Below, in pieces: positions 27,570 to 39,700 of a stretch of DNA of 64,000 bases. The translations under genes were made by a program, and so were the position numbers. The stretch covers positions 1 to 64,000 of the forward strand of contig NZ_JAJNDB010000003.1 of assembly GCF_021026375.1 (NCBI RefSeq), written 5' to 3'. This DNA is from Actinomycetospora endophytica. GTDB taxonomy: Bacteria; Actinomycetota; Actinomycetes; Mycobacteriales; Pseudonocardiaceae. How positions within the stretch are numbered: position 1 is the first letter of the stretch; the number at the start of each line of letters is the position of its first letter. The notes beneath the pieces are model-generated. The model worked only from the letters and a program-made list of their open reading frames with translations, did not search any database and was not told the origin of the DNA.

Positions 27570-28957
27570 ACGTGACGCAGGAACTCCCCGCCGAGCTCGG
27601 CGCGGAGGCGATGTCCGACGACGACGGACGCCCGGCCCAGCCGGTCCTCGCCGTCGTCGGGCGCCCCAACGTCGGCAAGTCGACGCTGGTCAACCGCATT
27701 CTCGGCCGCCGCGAGGCGGTCGTGCAGGACGTGCCGGGCGTGACGCGCGACCGCGTCGCCTACGACGCGCTGTGGAACGGCCGACGGTTCACGCTGCTCG
27801 ACACCGGCGGCTGGGTCCCGGACGCCAAGGGCATGCAGGCCGCGATCTCCGCCCAGGCCGAGACCGCCATGCGCACCGCCGACGCGATCCTGCTCGTCGT
27901 CGACGGCCAGGTCGGCTCGACGACCGTCGACGAGGCCGCCGCCCGCACGCTGCGCCGCTCGGACCGGCCGGTGCTGCTCGCCGCGACGAAGGTCGACGAC
28001 GAGCGCGGCATGGGCGAGATCCCGGCGCTGTGGCGGCTCGGACTCGGTGAGCCGTACCCGGTGTCGGGCCTGCACGGCCGCGGCTCGGGCGACCTGCTCG
28101 ACGCGGTGCTCGACGTGCTGCCGGAGTCCCCGCGCGACGACGTCGACCTCGAGGGCGGACCGCGGCGCGTGGCGCTCGTCGGGAAGCCCAACGTCGGCAA
28201 GTCGTCGCTGCTCAACCAGCTCACCGGCGAGGACCGGGCGGTCGTCGACTCCACGGCGGGCACGACGACGGACCCGGTCGACTCGTTCGTCGAGATCGAC
28301 GGCGAGACCTGGCAGCTCGTCGACACCGCCGGCCTGCGCCGCAAGGTCAACCAGGCATCCGGCATGGAGTACTACGCCAGCCTGCGCACCAAGGCCGCGA
28401 TCGAGGCGGCCGAGGTCACGGTGCTGCTGCTCGACGCGTCGGAGCCGATCGCCGAGCAGGACCTGCGGGTGGCCACGCAGGTCGCCGAGGCCGGCCGCGC
28501 GCTGGTGCTCGCGATGAACAAGTGGGACCTCGTCGACGAGGACCGCCGGTACGCGATGAAGCGCGAGCTCGAGCGGGCACTGGTGCGGTTCCCGTGGGTG
28601 GAGCGGGTGAACATCTCGGCCCGCACCGGCCGGGCGGTGCAGAAGCTCGCCCCCGCGATGCGCACCGCCCTGGACAACTGGGACCGCCGCGTGCCGACGG
28701 GCCAGCTCAACCAGTGGCTCGCCGACGTCGTCGCCGCGACCCCGCCGCCGGTGCGCGGCGGGAAGCAGCCGAAGATCCTCTACGCGACGCAGGCCCAGAA
28801 CCGGCCGCCGACGTTCGTGCTGTTCACGTCCGGGTTCCTCGAGGCGGGCTACCGGCGCTTCCTGGAGCGCAAGCTGCGCGAGACCTTCCCGCTGACCGGC
28901 ACCCCGGTGCAGATCAACGTGCGTGTCCGGGAGAAGCGGGTCCGCGGGAAGCGGTAG
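27566..28957 (+). CDS. der: Ribosome assembly GTPase Der (EngA)
   Basis: The product has 463 residues with two tandem GTPase domains: [16 protein letters not shown] and LDTGGW in the first, [25 protein letters not shown] and MNKWDLV in the second, then a KH-like C-terminal domain. Der assembles the 50S subunit. It converges on the M50 gene with only 9 nt between the stops. Confidence 0.96.
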   Translation: MNVTQELPAELGAEAMSDDDGRPAQPVLAVVGRPNVGKSTLVNRILGRREAVVQDVPGVTRDRVAYDALWNGRRFTLLDTGGWVPDAKGMQAAISAQAETAMRTADAILLVVDGQVGSTTVDEAAARTLRRSDRPVLLAATKVDDERGMGEIPALWRLGLGEPYPVSGLHGRGSGDLLDAVLDVLPESPRDDVDLEGGPRRVALVGKPNVGKSSLLNQLTGEDRAVVDSTAGTTTDPVDSFVEIDGETWQLVDTAGLRRKVNQASGMEYYASLRTKAAIEAAEVTVLLLDASEPIAEQDLRVATQVAEAGRALVLAMNKWDLVDEDRRYAMKRELERALVRFPWVERVNISARTGRAVQKLAPAMRTALDNWDRRVPTGQLNQWLADVVAATPPPVRGGKQPKILYATQAQNRPPTFVLFTSGFLEAGYRRFLERKLRETFPLTGTPVQINVRVREKRVRGKR

Positions 28958-28966
28958 CCCGCGGGG

Positions 28967-30718
28967 TCAGGCGGCCTGCGTCGCCGGCTCCGCGGGGGCC
29001 TCCTTGCGCCGGCTGCGGCCCTCGCGCCACCGCCGCACCAGGGTGCGGGCGCGCGGGTACCAGACCGGGAAGATCACCACGGCGACGACCGCGACCACCA
29101 CCAGCGTCAGCCAGGGCTGGGGCACGTTCGCGCGCAGCAGGCCGCCGACGCGGCTGTTCCAGGTCATCACCGACATCGCGAGCATGCCGTAGAGGCAGAT
29201 CATCGAGGCGACCGCGAAGACGACCAGCCCGATCTGCTTCGCGCCCGGTCGGCGGCGGGACCGCAGGTCGCGCAGGAACCCGCCCGAGAAGTACTCCTTG
29301 GCCTCCTCCTTCAGCCGCGGCGTGCGCAGGGCGTCCGCGAGCGCCTGGTACCCGTCCAGCGGGACCAGCGGGATGAGGTTGAACAGCGTGTTGACGTAGA
29401 GGCCCGCGGCGAGGGTGTAGCAGATCCCCGCGGCCCGCGGGTCCGGCACGGTGATCGCCGCGACGCTCGCCGCCCCGGCCAGCCCCGTCGTCGTCAGGGG
29501 ACCGGAGACCGCGACGACGATGCGCGACCAGGACGTGCCGAACCACATGTCGCTGGTGTCCACGAACGCGAACGGCATGCCCATCATCAGCAGGAACCCG
29601 CCGCGGTTGACCCGTCGCCCGTAGGACTTCACCGCGAGCGCGTGTGCTCCCTCGTGCAGGGCGGTGGCGACGAGGTAGCCGGCGAAGGTGGCCACGGCGC
29701 CGATCCACCCGGCCCCGCCGAAGTCGAACAGCGGACGCTCCGAGCCCGCGCGGACGAAGGCGACCAGCCCGCCGAGGGTGAGGATCCACAGCAGGAACAC
29801 CGCGATCGGCGTGAACAGCCGCCACCCGACGCGGTGGTAGACGCGCTCCACGAACGGGTCTAAGCCCTTGATCGACAGCTCGACGCGGATGAGGTTCTTG
29901 ACCAGCGCCCGCCCGAGCCGGCGCCACATCCCGACCTCCTCGACGTCGCCGGGGAGCCCGCGCACGAGGCCGGCGTCGGCGAACGACCGCACCGTCGACT
30001 CGATCCGCGGCAGCGCGAGCTCGCCGTACTCCTCGAGATAGGCGAAGAGCAGGTCGCGCATCGAGTTCTCCCCGTCGAGGCGCTCCCAGAGGAAGACGTC
30101 GCGCTCGTCGAGGGTCAGGTACTGGTTGGTGCGGGTGCTGCGCAGCACCCACTGCCCCTGGTTCCCGGGCACGTCCTTCAGGGCCCAGCCGCTGCGCCGC
30201 CGCGGGCGGGCGTCCAGCGGCTCGGTCGCCGTCGGGGCGTCGTCGGGGCCGGCCGCGGGCGCGACCCCGAGCATCGTGTGCTCGGTCCCGCGCAGCTGGG
30301 TGCGGGACCCGATCGCCGCCGAGCGGGGCTGTTCGAAGCGGACGTCGACGTCGCCGACGGCGATCGTCGTGGCGTCGGCGAGCGTCGCGGTCTCGCCGGA
30401 TCCGAGCTCGCGTTCCCGGCCGCCGAGCGGGGTGACCGCGGTGCCGTTCGACGAGCCCAGGTCCGCTACCGCGAACCCCTCCGCGGTGCGGGTGATGCGG
30501 GCGTGGTGGCGGGAGACGCTCGGGTGGTCGACGACGACGTCGTTGTCGGGCTCGCGCCCGATGGTGATCGTCGCGGCCTGCAGCGGGACGCGCTGGTCGC
30601 CCCAGGTCAGGATCGGGGCGTCGAACGCGGCGACGCTCGCGCCCTTGCGGAGAGTCCCGCAGCGCAGGCAGTACGGGAAGTCGCGGCGGACGTGGACATG
30701 GCAGGCCCGGCACAGCAT
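28967..30718 (-). CDS. Zinc-ribbon / FHA / PqqD-like / M50 metalloprotease fusion
   Basis: The product has 583 residues. C3, C6, C17 and C20 form a zinc ribbon. An FHA domain follows at about 45-128 with GREPDNDVV (55), SRHHARI (69) and LGSSNGT (87), the phosphothreonine-binding residues. Residues about 178-255 look like a PqqD/RiPP-recognition winged helix (VLRSTRTNQYLTLDERDVFLW). A polytopic membrane M50 protease domain follows: HEGAH (355-359, HExxH) and the third-ligand region NLIPLVPLDG (D455). It has about six to eight membrane helices. ATG 30718 follows GGGAGAA. It is the last gene of a four-gene operon, 46 nt after the giant protein. I infer binding of a phosphorylated partner through FHA and of a leader through PqqD. 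Confidence 0.82.
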   Translation of the reverse strand: MLCRACHVHVRRDFPYCLRCGTLRKGASVAAFDAPILTWGDQRVPLQAATITIGREPDNDVVVDHPSVSRHHARITRTAEGFAVADLGSSNGTAVTPLGGRERELGSGETATLADATTIAVGDVDVRFEQPRSAAIGSRTQLRGTEHTMLGVAPAAGPDDAPTATEPLDARPRRRSGWALKDVPGNQGQWVLRSTRTNQYLTLDERDVFLWERLDGENSMRDLLFAYLEEYGELALPRIESTVRSFADAGLVRGLPGDVEEVGMWRRLGRALVKNLIRVELSIKGLDPFVERVYHRVGWRLFTPIAVFLLWILTLGGLVAFVRAGSERPLFDFGGAGWIGAVATFAGYLVATALHEGAHALAVKSYGRRVNRGGFLLMMGMPFAFVDTSDMWFGTSWSRIVVAVSGPLTTTGLAGAASVAAITVPDPRAAGICYTLAAGLYVNTLFNLIPLVPLDGYQALADALRTPRLKEEAKEYFSGGFLRDLRSRRRPGAKQIGLVVFAVASMICLYGMLAMSVMTWNSRVGGLLRANVPQPWLTLVVVAVVAVVIFPVWYPRARTLVRRWREGRSRRKEAPAEPATQAA

Positions 30719-30764
30719 CGTCAGTTCTCCCGCACGGTCTCGAGGGGGTGGGGCTCGCGGACGG

Positions 30765-33700
30765 TCACCAGTTCCACGGCAGGATCTTTCCGGCCTCGTC
30801 GACGACGTCCTCGGCGACATCGGCGATCGTCCCGATGCCCTTGCCGATCTCGCTGACCCCGTCGCCGATCACGCCGAGCACCTCGCCGCCGACCTTGATG
30901 CTCTCGCCGGTGATCCCGCCGACGTTGTGGAGCGCGAACGCGGCCGTGTCACCGAGGAACGAGCCGTCGCGCGCGTCGTCCCCCAGATCGTCGAACCCGC
31001 TCTCGATCGCGCCGCCGAGCTTCTCGGAGCCCTCCCCGATGGCGTGGGTGACGCCGCCGACGAGCTTCACCCCGTCGGACGCGAGGTCCACCTGCCACAT
31101 CCCGGTGAGCGCGTCCGACCCGACCCGCGAGGTGTTGATGGAGGCGTCGACGTCGATGTTGAGACCCACCCCGAGCGTCGCCCCGGCGTCGATGTGGAAG
31201 CCGATCTTGCTCAGGGAGAGGTCCGCGCCGGCCTCGAAGTTCGCCCCGATGCCCGCGCTGACCCCCGCGCCGAACGTCCCCTGACCGAGCCCGAGGTCGG
31301 CGTTCGCGCTGGCATCGGCCTGGGCGCCCGCGAACGCCTCACCGCCGGCCGTCAGGTCGATGCCGCTCAGGCCGAGCTTGGCGGCCGCCAGGCCTTCCGC
31401 ATCGACGCCGGCCATCCCCTCCGCGGCGCCTCGCAGGCTCGTGCCCCCGGAGACGATCGCGCCGTGAATCTCGCCGTCGGCCCCGACCCACACCTTGCCC
31501 TCGGCCATCGCGGTGATCCCGGACGGCCCGAGCGTGGCGGTCGCCATCGCGCTGATCCCGCCGCCGACCTCGCCCGACATCCCGCCCTCGAACAGCACGC
31601 CATCGATCGTCGTGGAGCCCTCGAGCGAGCCGGCGAGCCCGAACGACCCGTCGAACGACGCCGTGTACGTGTGACGGCCGACCGCCCCGCCCAGGAGGTC
31701 CAGACCCCCGCCCGCCACGTTGTCGAGGTTGTCGCCGGTCATCAGGGAATCGAGGGCGTCGCTGCCCTTGTCGAAGCCCCTGTCGAGCAGCGCGCCCGGG
31801 TCCGAGAGTCCGCCGGCCACCTGCTGCTCGACGTCTCCGGCCTTGTCGAGGGCGCCGTTCACCATGCCCGTGCCCTTGTCGAGGAGGCCGGTACCGGTCT
31901 TCTCGAGGCCGGCGACGCCGTTGGACAACGCACCCGACGGGTCGCTCAGGGCCTGCTGCCCCTGGGCCAGCACGCTTCCCGGATCGCCGAGGACCGTGCC
32001 GGCGGTGCCGACGGGATCGGCCATGGCCCCGGTGATGGTGTTCCTGGCGTCGCCGATGGCGGTGGTGACCTCGTCGGCGCCGTGGGTGAGGGTGCCGGTG
32101 ACCTGGTTCTCCGCACCGGTGAGGGCTCCGGTGACCTGGTTCCCGGCACTGGTGAGGGCTCCGGTCGCGGCGGTCCCGCCCGTGCCAGCCAGGTTGGTGG
32201 CGGCTCCGGTGCCCGCCGCGACCAGGCCGGCCGGGGTGGCCGGGCTTGCCGTGCCGCTCGGGAGACCGGTGTTGGCCGGGGCGGTCGCGGCGGCCGGGGC
32301 AGCTCCAGTGGCCGGAGCAGCTCCAGTGACCGGGGCAGCTGTGGTGGTTGCGGTGGCCGGGGTCGTCGTAGCGACCGCGTGACCCGTCTGCGAGCCCGGC
32401 ACCGTGATGGTGGTGTCGTACGTCGAGCCGGCCGGGCCGACCACGGACGCGGTGCTCGACGGCACCGTGGGGATCGTGCTGTCCGTGACGGCGGTGGGAA
32501 CCGCCGTGGTCGCTGCCGTCGCGGCCGCCCGCCCCAGCTGGACGGTCGAGGTGTCCGCGGGGTCGGTGCTGAGACCTTGGCGGACGGTCCCGATGTCACT
32601 GTGGTGGTTCTCGGTGGTGACCTTGCCGGTGGCGGCGACGAACCTGACGATCTGGGTGTCGGTGCCGTTGCCGGAGACGGTCTGGTCCTCGTAGTCGCCG
32701 TTCTGGTGCTGCCACAGCGTGACGGTCGAGTAGTCGGGATACGTCGTCTGGCTGACCGTCGTTCCGTCGGCCTGATGCTGCAGCACGAAGTGCTGGCCGC
32801 TCGAGTCCGCGGTGCCGATCACTTCGCCGTTCGGTGCCGTCGTCGTCCTGGTCCAGCTGTTCTCGCCGGCGACGTGCATCTCGACCGTGTTGCCGCCCGT
32901 GAACGGGTCGGTCTCCGTCGAGACGGTGCGCCCGTCCGCGTACACGGTGGTGTGGATCGTCCGGGTGGTGTTGCCCGGGTCCCACTGGCCGATGCCGGTC
33001 GCGCTGTAGATCGCGTTCCTGGCGTCGACGGCGGGATCCTGGTGCGGATAGATCGTGGTGACCGTCGTTGCGCTGACGTCGCCGTAGCCCTGGTTCGGGG
33101 TGATCACGGTCATCGTCGACGACCCGTCGTCGGCGATGTCCAGCCGCGTGATCGTGCCGGAGGCGTCGTTCGACGTGATCACGGTGTGCTGCCCGGTGAA
33201 GTCGTCCTTCTCGGTGGACACCGAGTGGTCCGTGCCGGGGTCCTTGATCGAGATCGTGCGACCGTCCGATGTCGTCACGGTCGCCGAGGTCTTGTCGGCC
33301 GAGGAGTGGGTCGAGGTCCAGGTCCCGTCGGGTGCGGTGTCCATCCGGTCGACCGACTTGTCGACGTTGTTCGTCGTGACGATGGAGTGGTTGTCGGTGG
33401 AGGCGTCCTGCTCGCTCCACCGCGACGAGCCGTCCCCGTTCACCACCCCGTTGATCGTCCGGTTGCCGCTCGTCGTGATGAGGACGGTGGTCGGGCCGGT
33501 GCCACCGTCCGCGTCCGGTGTGGTGACCGTCCTGGTCCAGCTCTGGTCGGCAGCGGTGGCGAGCTCGGTCGACGAGCCGCCGGGGCCCGCGGTGGTGACG
33601 ACGGTGCTCGTGTCCGCGTTCGTCACGGTGGTCACCGAGTGGTCGGTGTTCGCGTCGGCCACGTGAACCGTCCGGGTGACGGTGCCGTCGGCGGCCTTCG

Positions 33701-36700
33701 TCGTGGCGTCCACGGTGGCCTTGTCGGCCGAGACCTGCTGGGTGGTGGTACTCCCGTCGGCCGCGGTGTCGACCTGGGTCGCCGAGCCGTCGGGGCTCTT
33801 GGTGGTGACGACGGTGTGCGTGGTCTGACCGTCGGAGATGTCCTGCTCGGTGGACACGGAGTGGTCGGTGCCCGGGTCCTGGATGTGGATGGTCCTGGTG
33901 GTGGCGCCGTTGCCGTCGACGACCGTGACGTCCGCAGCGGACTTGTCGGCCGCCTGGACGACCTGGCTGTACGAACCGTCGGGTGCGGTGTCCCGCTGGG
34001 TGACACTGCCGTCGTGGGCCTGGGTCGTCACCACGCGGTGCTCGGTCGTGCCGTCCACGGCCGTCGTCGTGACGGTGCCGTCGGGCGCCGTCGCCTGGGT
34101 GACGCTGGAACCGTCCGCGGTCCCGTTCGCGATCGTCTTCGTGCCGTCCGGACCCAGGGTCACGGACGTGAAGGAGCCGTCGGGGTCGGTGACCGACTCG
34201 CTCTGCGTGCCGTCCTTGGCCAGGGACTTGACCTCGACGTGCCCGTCGGTGGTGCGGGTGGTCTCGCTCCCGGTCCCGTCCGCGGCGCGGGTGGTGTCGA
34301 CGGTGTTGCCCTGGGCATCCGTCACCTGCTGGATCACGGTGCCGTCGGCGTGCCTCTCGGCGGTGAGGACGCTGCCGTCGGACCTGGTGTCGGTGTAGGA
34401 GACGGTGCCTTCACCGTCGAGCGACTTCTGGATGGTCTGTCCGCTGGCGGCGTCGTGCCGCATCGCCGACCAGGTCCCGTCGTCGTGCACCGTCTCCGCG
34501 GAGCGGGAGCCGTCGGCGGTCTGGACAGCGGTGGTCTTCGCGCCGTCGGCGTGCTGGGTGAGGCTGCCGGTGGAACCGTCGGCCGTCGTGACGGTGCGCG
34601 AGAGCGTGCCGTCGGCGGCGACGACGGTCACCGTGGTGCGGCCGGTCGTGGCGCTCTTGGCCAGGGTCTCGACGCTGCCGTCCGTGTGATAGGTGACCTG
34701 TGCGGTGGAGCCGTCGGCGGTGGCGGTGGTCTCCACGCGTGACCCGTCCGTCGCGGTGATCACGACGGTGTGGGGCACGGCCGCGGTGGCCGCCGTGGCC
34801 GGACCCGCCTCGGTGGCGTGCGTCGTCGCGGCGTCGGTGGGCGCGGTGTGGGTCGTGCCGGCGGTCGCGTCCTCGGCGGTGCCGTGGGGAACGCTGCTCC
34901 CGTGGGCAACCCCGGGGTCCGCGTGCTGATCGCCCTGGCCCAGGTGCAGCGCGCCGACGAGGAACTGTGCGACGTCGCCGGCCCACGGGGCGTTCGGCAG
35001 CCCCTCCGGACCGGACTTGAGGGCGGTGCTGACGAACTGGGCGACTCCGTTGATCATGGAGTGGTACGCGTCGCCGGCCGGCGCGGTCTTCCCGTTCATC
35101 GCGTCGAGAACGGCGCCGCGGAGGTCCTGGGCCCAGTGGTCGAGCCGGCCCTTCTGATGCTGGTGCCGGCCGGGCTCGCCGGCGTGGCCCGACTGGTCCG
35201 GGTGGGTCGACCGACCGTCGGCCTCGGCATCGGGGTTCGCGTGCTGATCGTCGGTGCCCCGGGGGTCCGTGGCCTGGGTGGTGGCGCGGGCGTCGGCCGC
35301 GTGTTCGGCCGGCTGGGGCGGTGCGATGGTCTGGTGGGCGACCGGGGTGCCGCCGGCGTCGAACGTGAACGCCTCAGAGTGCCCGTCGGGGAACCCGAAG
35401 ACGCGGGTGTGCGAGCCGTCGGAGTTCGCGATCTCCGTGACGGTGAGTCGGGCGGTCGCCGAGTCACCGGCGGCGTCCGTGGCGGTGGCGACCGCGCCGC
35501 CGTCGGCGGTCGCGTTGATCGTCGTGGTGACCGCGGCACTCTCGGCGCCGGTGGTCTTGATCGAGAACAGCTCCTGGCCGGGCGTGCCCTGCATGGTGGA
35601 GCTCCAGCCGAACTCCCGAGTGACACCTGCGGCGTCGGTGTCCGCCTCGTGCAGACCCGTGCCGTCCCAGGTGCGCACGATGCTGGAGCCGTCGGTGCCG
35701 ACGACCGTGGTGTGGCCGGTTCCGGCGTCGGTGCCCGTCCCGACCGAGGTGACCACTTCGGAGCCGTCGGTGTCCTGGTAGGAGTCGACGTTCTGGCCCG
35801 ACGCGTTCACCACCCGGTGGACCTGCACGGACGTGCCGTCGGCCCGCGTGACGAGCAGGACCTTGCTGCCGTCGGTGTTGGTGGCCAGCACCTTCGTGGC
35901 GACGTCACCGCCGTGGGTCGCGCCGATCGGACCGGCGCTCGCGGTCACGGCCGCCGCTGGCGCGAGGACCGGGGCGGCCGTGCCCGCCGTCGTGACGGGA
36001 GTGTCGGTGGCGGTGGTCGCGTGCTGTTCACCGCCCGACGTCGAGGCCGCGGAGGACTCGTGACCGGTCGATCCGGTGTCCGTCGTGGCGCCGGCCTGGG
36101 CGCCGTCCGTCCCGGTCGCGGCGGGCTGGGTGCCGCCCGGCTCGGTGGGCGACGACGACGACGTCGTCGCGCCGGGGTCGGGCGTTGCCGCGCCGGGGTC
36201 GGGCGTCGTCGCGCCCGCGTCGGGCGTCCCGGCGCCCACCTCGGGCGTTCCCGCGGTCGTGGCGACCGGGCCGTCGTCGACCGCCGTCGCCTGCGTCCCC
36301 GTCACGGGCGGCTCAGGAGGCGGCAGGGGAGGCAGGTGGGCCTCGTGGGCGACGGCCCGGCCGGCGGCGTCGAACGTGAAGGCGTCGGTGTGGCCGTCGG
36401 GGTAGGTGAACACGCGGGTGTGGGTGCCGTCGACGTTGTCGGTCTCGGTGACGTCGAGCCGGACGTGCTCGACCTGACCGTTCGGGCCCTGCATCACCGC
36501 CGTCGCCCCGCCGTCGGGTGCGGCCACGACGCTGGTGTAGGTGTCGAAGTCGCCCGCGCGTCCGGAGACGTGGAACAGTTCCTGGCCGGGGGTCCCCTCC
36601 ATGGGGGACGACCACATCGTCGTCTGCGACACCTGGCCGTTGATCCCGACCTTCTCGATCAACGAGTCGGCCGTCCACTGCGTGAAGGTGGTCGTGCCAC

Positions 36701-39700
36701 CGGGGACGTCGATGCGGGTGGCACCGCCGTCGGCGCTCGTGGCGTCCTTGATCGAGACGCCGTCGGCGCGGGTGTAGAAGATGAAGGGGTCGCCGTTGGC
36801 GGCGATGGCGCGTCCACCGTCGAGGGTGGTGCCGTCGCCGAAGGTCAACCGCAGCTTCACCGTGCCGTCGGAATTGTTGCCGAGATACTGCTGGCCGACG
36901 ATCCCGCCGTGGTAGTCGGCGGTGGCCGGGGTGGTCTCCTGCGGGGCGGGGGTCGCGCCGGGGTCGGTGGCGGGGTGGGCCTCGTGGGCGACGGGTCGGC
37001 CGGACGTGTCGAAGGTGAAGGCGTCGGTGCGTCCGTCGGGCTGGGTGAAGACGCGGGTGGTGGTGCCGTCGGGGTTGTCGATCTGCGCGACGTCGAGCCG
37101 GACGGTCTGGGTGGCCCCGCCGCCGGGGGCGAAGGTGGTGGCGACGGCGCCACCACCGGGGGTGGCGACGACGCTCGTGTAGGGCCCGTTGGCCTCGGTG
37201 ACGTGGAACAGCTCCTGGCCGGGGGTGGCCTCCAGGGGCGAGGACCACGCCGTCGAGCTCGTCTCGGCGCCGTCGGACCCGTAGTCGGTCTCGGACAGTG
37301 TGGTGCCGGTCCAGGTGGTGTAGCTGCCCGAGTCGCCGGGGTGGGCGATCATCCGGGTGCCGCTGTCGGCGTGGGTGATGTCGACGACGTGGGTGCCGTC
37401 GGCCCGGACGAAGTCGTCCGTGGGGTAGCCGTCGGTGTCGAGGGTGCGGGAGACCTCCTGGGTGCTCCCGTCGCCGTAGGTGATCTCGACGGTGGTCGAG
37501 CCGTCGTCGTTGGTCGCGATGTCGTGCTGGTCGACGATTCCGCCGCGGTACTCCGCGGTGGCGGGCATGGTCTCCTGCGGGGCGGGCCCGGCGCCGGGGT
37601 CGGTCGCGGGGTGGGACTCGTGGGCGACGGGGTTGCCGGCGGTGTCGAAGGTGAAGGCGTCGGTGTGGCCGTCGGGGTAGGTGAAGACTCGGGTGGTGGT
37701 GCCGTCCGGGTTGTCGAGCTGGGCGACGTCGAGGCGGACGCTCTGGGCGGCGCCACCGCCCGGGGCGAGGGTGAAGGCGGCGGCTCCGCCGTCCGGGGTC
37801 GCGACGATGCTGGTGTAGGGGCCGTCCGGTTCGCTGATGTGGAAGAGCTCCTGGCCCGGGACGGGAGCCAGGGCGGAGTTCCACTGGAGGTCCTGGGTGG
37901 TGCCGTCGGGCCGGACCGTGAACTCGTTGAACTCCGTGCCGTTCCAGGAGGACTCGGCACCGCTGCCGTCGGGACCCTGGGCCGAGTGGGTGCCGCCCCC
38001 GTCGGCGAGCGTCCCCATGCTGATCTCGGTGCCGTCGGGCTGCGTGTAGGTGGTGACCGACCCGGACGCGTCGGTCGTGCGGTGGGCGTCGACACCGGTG
38101 CCGTCGCCGAAGATCAGGTGCACGGTGTCCGACCCGTCGGCGTTGCTGCCGACGAGCTGCTGGCTCACGACGCCCCCGTGGTACGCGGCGGTGGCGTCCG
38201 TGGTGGCCTGGGGGACCGGTGCGGCGTCGGGCTCGGTGGCGGGGTGGCCCTCGTGGCCGACGGGATGACCGGCGGAGTCGAAGGTGAAGGCGTCGGTGCG
38301 GCCGTCCGGGTAGGTGAAGACCCGGGTGGTGCTCCCGTCGGGGTTGTCGACCTGGGCGACGTCGAGCCGGACCGTCTGCGTCACGCCGTCGGGGTGGACG
38401 ACGGTGGCCACGGCGCCGCCGTCGGGGGCGGCGACCACGCTGGTGGCGATGCCGTCGGCCCCGGAGGAGTGGAAGAGCTCCTCTCCGGGGGTCCCGGCGC
38501 GGGGCGCCGACCAGTCGGTCCGGGAGACGGTGCCGTCGGGGGCGGTCACCTCCTGCGTGAGGCTGGTCCCGGACCACGAGGTGGAGGTGGTCGTGCCGTC
38601 CGGGGCGCCGACGGTGGTGTCGCCGCTGGTGAGGCCCTGGGAGTCCTTCACCGTGGTGCCGTCGGCCAGCGTGTACTCGGTGTGGGACGCGCCCCCGCCG
38701 TCGTAGTAGTGCATGCCGTCCGCGGTGCTGCCGTCGCCGAAGGTCAGGCGGACGTCGCGCATGTTGTCGCCGGCGTGCTGTCCCAGATCCTGCTGGTCGA
38801 CGATGCCGCCGTGATACGAGGCGTTGGCGTCCGCCGCGCCGTCGGCGGGGTCCGCGCCGGTGAACTCGATGTTCTGGTCCGGGGCGAGGCCGCTCGTGTC
38901 CGCGGGGGCGGTGAGCGCGTGGAAGGACGTGCCGGGCTCGCCGACGACGAGGGTGTCCGACGACGACGTCGTCGTGGCCCGCCCGTCGGGCTGCGCGGTC
39001 GCGGCGGCCTGGCCGGGGCCGGGCGTGACACTCGTGGTGCTGTGCTGGGTGTTGCCGAACGAGGCGGACGCCACCGTCGTGCCGGACGCGGCCGGTGCCG
39101 CGACGGTGCCGACCGTGGTCGTCGCGCCGGGGACGACGGGGATCGAGGTGACCGGCGCGACGCCGCTGGTCGAGGTCACGGGCCCCGGTGCCCCGGTGAT
39201 GCCGCCGCTCCCCGAGGAGGTGGGGTGCTCGCCTGTGGTCGGTGCGGTTTGTCCGGAACCGGACGAGTTCGACGGGGTGCCCTCGCCGTGGCCGGTCGAC
39301 CCGGAGTCCGGGTGGGTGGTGTCGTCCGTGGTGGGGGCGCCGCTGGCGGCGGTGGACGCGCTGGTCGGGGCCGTCGTCGTCCCGGCGCTCTGGTCGGTGG
39401 TGGTGTGCGCGGCGCCGGCCTGTCCTGCGCTGCCCTCGGTGGGTGCGGGCTGGCCGGCGCCGTCCGCGGTGGTGGCGCTCGCCGGCGTGGCCGACGCCGC
39501 CGGGCCCGTGGTCTGCGACGAGGCGGACGCCTGGGAGGAGCCGTGCTCGGACCCGTTCGCCGGGGCCGCGCTCGTCGTGTGCGCGGCGGAACCGCTCGTG
39601 GCGGAGCTGCTCGCGTGGGACCCGGTCGCCTGGGACCCGTTCGCGTGGCTGGTCGAGTGACCGGCGTTGCTCGCCTGGCCGGAGTCGGCCGTCGAGCTGC

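Noticed and set aside
30126..34742. 1538-codon open frame on the + strand
   Set aside because: It is antisense to the M50 and giant genes and has no motif or plausible start.
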